This document shows, piece after piece, positions 8,346-14,020 of a stretch of 18,319 nt of DNA (position 1 is its first letter; every line of letters begins with the position of its first letter). The DNA is taken from assembly GCA_005786775.1 (NCBI GenBank), contig SYDD01000292.1, positions 1-18,319 on the forward strand, in the 5' to 3' direction. The position numbers and the translations under genes are program-made. Under the pieces are notes generated by a model. That model was not told where the DNA came from, searched no databases, and worked only from the letters and a program-made list of their open reading frames with translations. The stretch comes from Opitutaceae bacterium. Its GTDB lineage: Bacteria; Verrucomicrobiota; Verrucomicrobiia; Opitutales; Opitutaceae.

Positions 8346-9113
8346 TCAGGTGGCCCGCAGGCCCGCGAGGAATCCCAATAGGCCGGCGCGCGCGGCGCCG
8401 CCGTCGCTGCCCAGCGCGGTGAAGGTATAACCCAGTTCCCGCACCTTCGGCACAAGGGCCGGCTGGTGCACCAAAATCCCGGCGGCCTTGCCGTGGCGGC
8501 GGGCGGCGGTGGCAACGCGGCGCAAGGCCGCGGTGAAATCGGGGTGCTCCAGCTGATCGCGGATCCCCATGTTGTAAGAGAGGTCCGTGGGTCCGACGAA
8601 GAGCACGTCCGCTCCGTCGACGGCGGCAATGGCCTCGGCGTTCGCAACAGCCTCGGGCGTCTCGATCTGGATGACGCCGAGCAGGCGCTCGTGGGCGTGA
8701 AGGTAGTAGTCCTCGAAATCACCGCCGAAGCCGGCCCCTCGATTGAACTTGGCGACGCCCCGGCAGCCGTGGGGCGGGTAACGCATCGCGGAAACGGCCG
8801 CGCGCGCCTCGGCGGCCGTGTTCACATAGGGCACCATCACCCCGCTGGCCCCCGCATCGAGCACCCGCTTGAAGCGGGCGGGCTCGTTCTGGGCGATCCG
8901 CACCACCGGAAACGCCGGCGTGGCCGCCGCCGCGTGCAGCTGGTGCAGGAGAAGGTCCTCGCCGCCCGGTCCGTGCTCGTGGTCAATGAGCAGCCAGTCA
9001 AAGCCCGCTAAGCCGGCGATCTCGACGGTCAGCGGGGAACCGAGGTTGAGGAAGGTGCCGGTGAGCCACTCCCCGGCGAGGGCGCGGCGGCGGAAGTCAG
9101 GCGAGAGTCTCAT
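8346..9113 (-). CDS. HpcH/HpaI-family aldolase (likely 2-keto-3-deoxy-sugar-diacid aldolase)
   Basis: A 255-aa class II, metal-dependent pyruvate aldolase of the GarL/HpaI/YfaU/RhmA family. The catalytic histidine is His47 in DHEHGP, the pyruvate-binding arginine is Arg72 (VVRIAQNEP), and the metal ligands are Glu152 (QIETPEAV) and Asp178 (GPTDLS). The segment GVMVPYVNTAAEARA is also diagnostic. Members cleave 2-keto-3-deoxy acids to pyruvate and an aldehyde. Next to a glucarate dehydratase and a beta-hydroxyacid dehydrogenase, the most economical reading is cleavage of 5-keto-4-deoxyglucarate to pyruvate and tartronate semialdehyde, as GarL does. Related members use other keto-deoxy acids, so specificity is inferred. 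The ATG at 9113 lies 3 nt after the upstream gene's stop, and the gene ends 7 nt before the dehydratase start. Confidence 0.88.
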   Translation of the reverse strand: MRLSPDFRRRALAGEWLTGTFLNLGSPLTVEIAGLAGFDWLLIDHEHGPGGEDLLLHQLHAAAATPAFPVVRIAQNEPARFKRVLDAGASGVMVPYVNTAAEARAAVSAMRYPPHGCRGVAKFNRGAGFGGDFEDYYLHAHERLLGVIQIETPEAVANAEAIAAVDGADVLFVGPTDLSYNMGIRDQLEHPDFTAALRRVATAARRHGKAAGILVHQPALVPKVRELGYTFTALGSDGGAARAGLLGFLAGLRAT

Positions 9114-9116
9114 CGT

Positions 9117-9992
9117 TCAGCGGGAGGTGTAGAGCTGGTAGAGCGCCTGGGTGCCGCACTCGTCGAGCCCGCGCGCGGCGACCTCGTCGTAGAGCCGCCG
9201 GGCTACGGCGAGCCCGGGCAGGTCGAGCTGGAGCTCCGCCGCGCTGTCGAGGGCGATGCGCATATCCTTGAGGATGTGCTTCACGTAGAAGCCCGGGGCG
9301 TAATTGCCGGCCAAGGCGCGCGGCGCGAGGTTAGTCAGCGCCCAGCTGCCCGCCGCACCACCACTGATGCTGGCGTGGACCGCCGCCGGATCGAGGCCAG
9401 CGCGACGCGCGTAGGCCAGCGCCTCGACCCAGGCGACCATTCCTACCGCGACGGCAATTTGGTTCGCCATCTTGCAATACTGGCCCGCTCCAGCCGCGCC
9501 GTGACGGGCGATGTTCTTGCCCATTAGGTCGAAGAGCGGCCGCGCCCGGACGAAGGCCTCCTCCTCGCCGCCCACCATGATGACGAGCCGCGCCTCACGC
9601 GCGCCGAGGTCACCACCGGAGACTGGGGCATCGAGGGCGGCAAGCCCGCGGGCGGCTGCCGCCGCCGCGATCCGGCGCGCCAACACGGGACTGGAGGTGG
9701 TCATGTCGATGAGCAGGGTCCCCGGACGCGCGCGCTCGACAATTCCGCCGGCACCGAGGTAGCTGGCCTCTACGTCCGAGGGAAAACCGAGCATCGTAAT
9801 GACCGCGTCCGCGGCGGCCGCCGCCGCACCCGCGGTGTCGTGCCAGGTCGCACCCGCGGCTAGCAGTTCCGCCGCCTTGGCGGGGGTGCGATTATGGACG
9901 TGGAGCCGGTGGCCAGCGCGAAGGAGATGGCCGGCCATGCTGCGGCCCATCACACCGATGCCGATGAACGCGATCGAGAGCGGGGAGGACAT
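9117..9992 (-). CDS. Beta-hydroxyacid dehydrogenase (tartronate semialdehyde reductase-like)
   Basis: A 291-aa NAD(P)-dependent dehydrogenase of the 3-hydroxyisobutyrate/GarR family. The nucleotide-binding loop is GIGVMG (residues 11-16), the substrate loop is DAPVSGG (121-127), and the catalytic lysine is Lys174 in GAGQYCKMANQ. The C-terminal KHILKDMRIALDSA segment resembles the YkwC-like branch more than classic E. coli GarR, so the exact substrate is open. In this operon the expected job is reduction of tartronate semialdehyde to D-glycerate after aldol cleavage. It is the first gene of the four-gene unit; the ATG at 9992 begins the Rossmann strand directly (MSSPLSIAFIGIG). The frame stays open to 10148, but the extra N-terminal residues are low-complexity. 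The promoter should lie in the divergent spacer shared with the NIPSNAP gene. Confidence 0.87.
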   Translation of the reverse strand: MSSPLSIAFIGIGVMGRSMAGHLLRAGHRLHVHNRTPAKAAELLAAGATWHDTAGAAAAAADAVITMLGFPSDVEASYLGAGGIVERARPGTLLIDMTTSSPVLARRIAAAAAARGLAALDAPVSGGDLGAREARLVIMVGGEEEAFVRARPLFDLMGKNIARHGAAGAGQYCKMANQIAVAVGMVAWVEALAYARRAGLDPAAVHASISGGAAGSWALTNLAPRALAGNYAPGFYVKHILKDMRIALDSAAELQLDLPGLAVARRLYDEVAARGLDECGTQALYQLYTSR

Positions 9993-10104
9993 AAAGGGTA
10001 AGCACCCGAGTGAAAAACGCTCCGGCGCCCCCGCGCGATGCAATTCTCCACGCGATCCGGGATTGCCAGGGCCCCTCCCGCGCGCGACGCTCTCGCGAAC
10101 CCCT
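9993..10104. other. Divergent spacer between sugar-acid operon and NIPSNAP gene
   Basis: A 112-nt spacer that should contain the promoters of both the minus-strand operon and the plus-strand NIPSNAP gene. It holds a short inverted repeat, GGGT-aagc-ACCC (9996-10007), just upstream of the operon's first start codon, and a small A-run (about 10013-10017). Neither is strong enough to call as an operator or promoter. No regulator gene sits beside the operon in this window. Confidence 0.35.
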
Positions 10105-10947
10105 ATGCCCTCCTCCCGCCGAACCTTCCTGACCTCCTCGATGGCCACTGCCGCCGCCTTTGCCGCTTCGACCCGTCCCGCCCGCGCCGCCGCGGCCGCC
10201 GGACGAGAGTACTACGAGCTCCGCTGCTACCACTTGAAGGCTGATACCCGCCTGAAGGCCAGCGCGCCGCGCGCTCCCGTCGAGGCTTACCTCGGCAACG
10301 CGCTCCTGCCCGCGCTCTCCCGCCGCAACGTCGGCCCCGTCGGCGTCTTCACCGAGATCAAGGTCGACAAGCCCAAGGGCACCTCAGAGCCGGTCGCGGA
10401 CAGCCCGCTCTGGGTCCTGATCCCGCACGCCACCCTTGAGTCCTTCCACGCGGTGAGCGCGGACCTCGTCACCGACCCGCAGCTGCAGGCCGCGGGGGCC
10501 ACCTACCTCCAGGTGGAGAAGGCAAAGCCGGCCTTCGAGCGCATCGACACCTGGCTGCTCCGCGCCTTCGTCAGCATGCCCCGCCTCGAGGTGCCCGCCT
10601 TCTCGAAGGCCAAGGCGCCGGGGCGCGTTTTCGAGATGCGCGACTACGAGAGCCACAGCGAGCTCAAGGCCCTGAACAAAATGGCGATGTTCGATGAGGG
10701 CGAGACGCAGCTGATGCGCGATCTCGGGATGAGCCCGGTCTTCTTCGGTCAGGCGCTCGCCGGCCCGAACCTGCCGCACCTGCGCTACTTCACCTCAGGA
10801 CCAACGCTCGAGGCGCACCTCGCGGCGTGGAAGAAGTTTGGCCCTGACCCTCGCTGGGTGAAGATGAAGGAAGATCCCCGCTGGGCCAACAACACCTCGC
10901 GTAACACGGCGCGCTTTTTGGTTCCGGCCGCCTGCTCTCAGCTCTGA
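10105..10947 (+). CDS. Tat-exported NIPSNAP-family protein
   Basis: A 280-aa protein with a twin-arginine signal peptide (SRRTFLTSS near the N-terminus, then an alanine-rich core and an ARA-A cleavage site near residue 28). The mature part begins EYYELRCYHLK, the first strand of a NIPSNAP-type dimeric alpha-beta barrel. A second copy of the fold starts at GRVFEMRDYESHSELKALNK, followed by GMSPVFFGQALAGPNLPHL and LRYF, so two barrel domains lie in tandem. NIPSNAP proteins have no firmly established bacterial reaction. Tat export implies that this one folds, perhaps with a cofactor, before reaching the periplasm. ATG 10105 is chosen because the Tat motif follows at once. The frame is open from 9799, but that part is antisense to the dehydrogenase gene. 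The 3' end overlaps the PEP-CTERM gene by 10 nt. Confidence 0.87.
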   Translation: MPSSRRTFLTSSMATAAAFAASTRPARAAAAAGREYYELRCYHLKADTRLKASAPRAPVEAYLGNALLPALSRRNVGPVGVFTEIKVDKPKGTSEPVADSPLWVLIPHATLESFHAVSADLVTDPQLQAAGATYLQVEKAKPAFERIDTWLLRAFVSMPRLEVPAFSKAKAPGRVFEMRDYESHSELKALNKMAMFDEGETQLMRDLGMSPVFFGQALAGPNLPHLRYFTSGPTLEAHLAAWKKFGPDPRWVKMKEDPRWANNTSRNTARFLVPAACSQL

Positions 10948-11888
10948 ATCCGACGCCGGCGCCAGGCCCAAACGAGGCTGATCACCCCCGCGCCGATGCC
11001 AAAGGCCGCCGGCTCGGGCACCGCCGTAAAATTCGCCGGGTAGCCGATGTCCTGCATCGCCCGGAGATCGAGCGTCGTGATGTACTTGCGCACTCCGGAA
11101 GCGATGTCGGGGTCCATTAGCGCTTCTTGAACCTCCCCATCTCGCGTGGAGAAGCTTAGGGTGCTCGCCGCCCAGTGATCGCGGGCCGAGTTGAGCGGCA
11201 CGCCGAAGGGGGTATTCGATTTTTCCTCCAGGCTTTTGCCCCCGGCGAAGGCACCATTGAACAGGTTTCGATCCCACCCCGATCCGCTGCGGGTGTCGCC
11301 GAAACCGAGAACATGTAGCAGCTCGTGCGCGGCGACGGAGAAAAAGTCGAACTGGCCCCCGAAGTTTTTGTTAGCGAGCGGGGTGGAGTCGAAAAACCAA
11401 TTAGTGGAGGAGTTGAAAGAGAGTGCCGCGACGCTCGCCCTCGTGTAAACGCTATGGCCTTCTGTCCGTTTGAATACCGTGTTATTCGACCAGCTCTCGT
11501 TTCCGCTGACGCTAATTCCCGGAAGGTTCGCTTGGGCTAGCACCGAGCCCCCCAACCCGGCGCCTCCCACATAGACCACCACCGTGTTGGCGGCAACGGC
11601 TAGGTCGGTCACGGAATGGGTCGTCGACGGGTTGGAAGGTGAGGCGAACTGCGCGGTCCACGTATTGCCTCCGCCCGCCGTGATGGCCGCGAGCGTTGTT
11701 GCGGTGAGGAACTGGCTCACGTAGCTGCCCACCGCTTCCAGATGAACGCGTCGATCCGCGTTAGCGCCACTGAAGAAGCCGCTATCCAGCGAGTAATTGA
11801 ATTCAAATGTCAGCTGAGCGCGCAGACTTACGCTCGGACCCAGAAGAAAGGAGAGGAGGAGGCAAAGACGGCCGAAGAGTGCGCGCAT
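10938..11888 (-). CDS. PEP-CTERM-sorted metzincin-like zinc metalloprotease
   Basis: A 316-aa exported protein. An N-terminal signal peptide (LCLLLSFLLGPSVSLRA, cleavage before QLTF) and a C-terminal PEP-CTERM tag (VPEP at 290-293, a hydrophobic helix, then RRRR at 310-313) mark it for exosortase-dependent sorting to the envelope. The zinc site is HELLHVLGFGD (His188, Glu189, His192, Gly195, Asp198), the metzincin pattern with Asp in the third-ligand position. A likely Met-turn follows at ALMDP (Met258). This suggests a matrixin-like endopeptidase that may process surface or matrix proteins; the substrate is unknown. Base composition is visibly less G+C-rich than its neighbours, with many A/T-ending codons, hinting at different ancestry. 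Start ATG 11888 places the signal peptide at the N-terminus. An exosortase must be encoded elsewhere. Confidence 0.88.
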   Translation of the reverse strand: MRALFGRLCLLLSFLLGPSVSLRAQLTFEFNYSLDSGFFSGANADRRVHLEAVGSYVSQFLTATTLAAITAGGGNTWTAQFASPSNPSTTHSVTDLAVAANTVVVYVGGAGLGGSVLAQANLPGISVSGNESWSNNTVFKRTEGHSVYTRASVAALSFNSSTNWFFDSTPLANKNFGGQFDFFSVAAHELLHVLGFGDTRSGSGWDRNLFNGAFAGGKSLEEKSNTPFGVPLNSARDHWAASTLSFSTRDGEVQEALMDPDIASGVRKYITTLDLRAMQDIGYPANFTAVPEPAAFGIGAGVISLVWAWRRRRIQS

Positions 11889-12006
11889 GACAGCCCCATT
11901 CCGGCAGCTCCGGATCGCTAGGAAAAACCTTTAACCCGCGGGGATCCCGGATCTACATCGACGCCCCACGCGGGGTTCCACCCATCCCCGGCTGCGGCAA
12001 TTCCCC
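11889..12006. other. Divergent spacer between PEP-CTERM protease and CBM9-like genes
   Basis: A 118-nt spacer expected to carry both promoters. I see a self-complementary CCCGCGGG (11935-11942) and a short CCCC-acgc-GGGG element in the right half, but no recognisable promoter or operator. Its left part (11919-11934) is A/T-richer, as expected close to a promoter for the minus-strand gene. Confidence 0.35.
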
Positions 12007-12753
12007 ATGCGCCCAACTTTGGTGATCCTGACCCTCCTTGCAGCGTCGGCTTCGGCCGCCGAGACCCCTCCCCTGCCCGAGTACCGCGCGCCCCGGACGG
12101 CTACGCCCCCGCGCATCGATGGGCGCCTCGATGATCCTGCCTGGATTGCCGCACCGCTCGCTGGCGATTTTGTCTTCACCTGGTTCCAGGCCGGCGACCG
12201 CGAACAGACCCGGGCGCGCCTGCTCTGGGACGACACCCATCTCTACCTCGCTTTCGAATGCGACGATCGGCATATCACCGCCCGCCACACTGAGCGCGAC
12301 GGGCGCATTCCGGAGGATGACTGCGTCGAGCTGATGCTGATGCCCGATCCCGCCCAACCCGATGTCTACTTCAACCTCGAGTTTAACGTCATTGGCGGCC
12401 TCCTTGATAATTTCCGCCCGCACGGCCCAAATCGCCCGCGCGCGCCGCGCTGGGACGCCGAAGGTGTACGGCTCGCAGGCACCTACGAGGGCACTCTTAA
12501 CAATGACACCGACGTCGATCGGATCTGGCGGGTGGAGGTAGCGATTCCCTGGCGAAACTTCTCCGCCCACGCCCCCGCGACGCCGCCCCGCCCGGGCACG
12601 GTGCTGAGGATGAACCTTAACCGCCACGGCGGCCGCACGAACCCACAGTATAGCCAATGGGCACAGGCCCTCACGCCGAAACCTTCCTTCCACACCCCGG
12701 ACCGCTTCGGTCGCCTGATCTTGGAGCCGTCGCCGGCCCCACCCCGGCCTTGA
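12007..12753 (+). CDS. Secreted CBM9-like carbohydrate-binding domain protein
   Basis: A 248-aa protein made of a signal peptide (LVILTLLAASASA, cleavage before AETPP) and a single CBM9/DOMON-like beta-sandwich. Typical family segments are IDGRLDDPAW, ARLLWDDTHLYLAFECDD, DDCVELMLMPD, YFNLEFNVIGGL and WRVEVAIPW, ending with DRFGRLILE. CBM9-type domains bind sugars, and some relatives of this fold bind heme. No catalytic domain is fused, so the protein may be a stand-alone binding or targeting subunit. It is the first gene of a three-gene plus-strand unit of exported proteins; the next gene starts 10 nt after its stop. ATG 12007 starts right at the signal peptide. Confidence 0.85.
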   Translation: MRPTLVILTLLAASASAAETPPLPEYRAPRTATPPRIDGRLDDPAWIAAPLAGDFVFTWFQAGDREQTRARLLWDDTHLYLAFECDDRHITARHTERDGRIPEDDCVELMLMPDPAQPDVYFNLEFNVIGGLLDNFRPHGPNRPRAPRWDAEGVRLAGTYEGTLNNDTDVDRIWRVEVAIPWRNFSAHAPATPPRPGTVLRMNLNRHGGRTNPQYSQWAQALTPKPSFHTPDRFGRLILEPSPAPPRP

Positions 12754-12757
12754 GAGG
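12752..12757 (+). promoter_or_regulatory. Shine-Dalgarno site of the ThuA-like gene
   Basis: GAGAGG with 6 nt to the ATG at 12764. It begins inside the stop-codon region of the CBM9-like gene. The same hexamer recurs before the third gene of the unit, which supports both start choices; most other genes in the window have no visible Shine-Dalgarno. Confidence 0.7.
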
Positions 12758-12763
12758 CGCCTG

Positions 12764-14020
12764 ATGCGACCACGCCCCCTGCAACGCCACCGCGCCCGGG
12801 CCCACCGGATTCTCGGTTGGGGGGGCCTCGCCGCAATCCTCGGCGGCTGCCCCGCCGGGGCAGCCGCCGGCGCGACTAAGCCTGGGCCGCCACGGATCGC
12901 GCTCTTCGGCGAAACCACGGCCTCCCGCGACACACTGGCCGCACTCACGGAGTCCCTCGCGCCTTTCACAGTAATCGCCAACGCACCGGAGGCTGAAGTG
13001 GCGGTGGTCTTGCAAGGACCGGGCGCCCGGGGCTCCGCCGGAGCCACCGCGTTCGCGAGCTTTCTTAGTAGCCCGCGGTCGCTCGTGGTCATTGGGGCAG
13101 AACCTACCGCCTGGCCGGGCGCCGAAACCGAATTGGCCGCCCTGCTGGGCGCGACGCTGGGCGGGAGTTTAGCTCAGGGCGCCGCACCAACGACGCTGAG
13201 CGATTACGGACATCCCATCACCACCGGTGTCACCGAGCCGCCGGCTCCGGCTCCTCTACGGCGATGGGTCGGACTCGCCGCAGATACCTTCGTACTGCAG
13301 GAGGCGACCGCGGGCGAGGAAACCGCTCCGCTCGCGTGGATTCGTAAGGGCGCCACCCACCGGACCGTGCACCTCGCCGCGCTGAACCCGGCGACCTTGC
13401 GCGAGGCAGCGGCCCGCCGGCTCCTCACGCAGGCGGTTTGGTGGGCGGCAGGAAAAGCGGTGCCCGGGGCGGCGCCCCAGGCCCACCGGACCGTGCTACC
13501 CGACGCCCACCCCGGATCCTTCGCGCTCACATTTCCCGAAGGCGTGGGCATCTGCCTCGACCCGGTCCGCGGGAGCGTCAACTACCTCTGGGCCGGCGAA
13601 TTCGCGGACCTGCGGCCGCGCTGGCTGACGAAGCAGGGTGCACCCGCCCGGCTCGATGGTCCGATCTGGTACCGGGAAGCTGCGGAGCCCGCGTGGCGCA
13701 CCGTACCGGGGGGATCGGGCGCTTCGTGGCGATTCCGCGGCCATACTGCGCGCGGCAACACGCCCGAGTTTCACTATGAGATCGCTGGACGGACGGTGAC
13801 GGAACGCCTGACGGCCCTGCCGGAGGGCCGGGGCCTGACCCGCGATTTCCGGGTGGGGCCGGGCAAGCATCCTCTCTGGCTGCGGCTCGCGCCCCAGATC
13901 GGGGTCCGCATCGACGTGATGGGTGCGCGACACGAGACGGAGCACGCCGGGTTCACCGGGGAGTCGGGGGGCGAGTTCTCGGTACGGTTACTCCGCGCAG
14001 ATCGAGAGGCGGAACGATGA
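12764..14020 (+). CDS. ThuA-like exported (probable lipo)protein with PVC-type C-terminal domain
   Basis: A 418-aa protein of unknown activity. The N-terminus has a hydrophobic segment ending in LGGC, an acceptable lipobox, so it may be a lipoprotein. Residues of about 40-235 resemble the ThuA fold (class I glutamine amidotransferase-like): PRIALFGET, a VVLQGPGA strand, DYGHPITTGV, and PLAWIRKGATHRTVHLAALNP before QAVWWAAGK. HPITTGV and the last stretch are the strongest matches. Residues of about 250-415 form a separate beta-rich domain (FALTFPEGVGICLDPVRG, VNYLWAGEFADLRP) of a type I associate with PVC-group cytochrome-linked dehydrogenases. No obvious catalytic triad is seen, so the ThuA part may only bind sugar. 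The gene overlaps the following cytochrome gene by ATGA, implying coupled translation of partners. The function remains unknown. Confidence 0.72.
   Translation: MRPRPLQRHRARAHRILGWGGLAAILGGCPAGAAAGATKPGPPRIALFGETTASRDTLAALTESLAPFTVIANAPEAEVAVVLQGPGARGSAGATAFASFLSSPRSLVVIGAEPTAWPGAETELAALLGATLGGSLAQGAAPTTLSDYGHPITTGVTEPPAPAPLRRWVGLAADTFVLQEATAGEETAPLAWIRKGATHRTVHLAALNPATLREAAARRLLTQAVWWAAGKAVPGAAPQAHRTVLPDAHPGSFALTFPEGVGICLDPVRGSVNYLWAGEFADLRPRWLTKQGAPARLDGPIWYREAAEPAWRTVPGGSGASWRFRGHTARGNTPEFHYEIAGRTVTERLTALPEGRGLTRDFRVGPGKHPLWLRLAPQIGVRIDVMGARHETEHAGFTGESGGEFSVRLLRADREAER
14004..14009 (+). promoter_or_regulatory. Shine-Dalgarno site of the propeller cytochrome gene
   Basis: GAGAGG lies 7 nt before the ATG at 14017, inside the last codons of the ThuA-like gene. 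It fixes the start of the cytochrome gene and supports independent reinitiation at the ATGA overlap. Confidence 0.7.
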
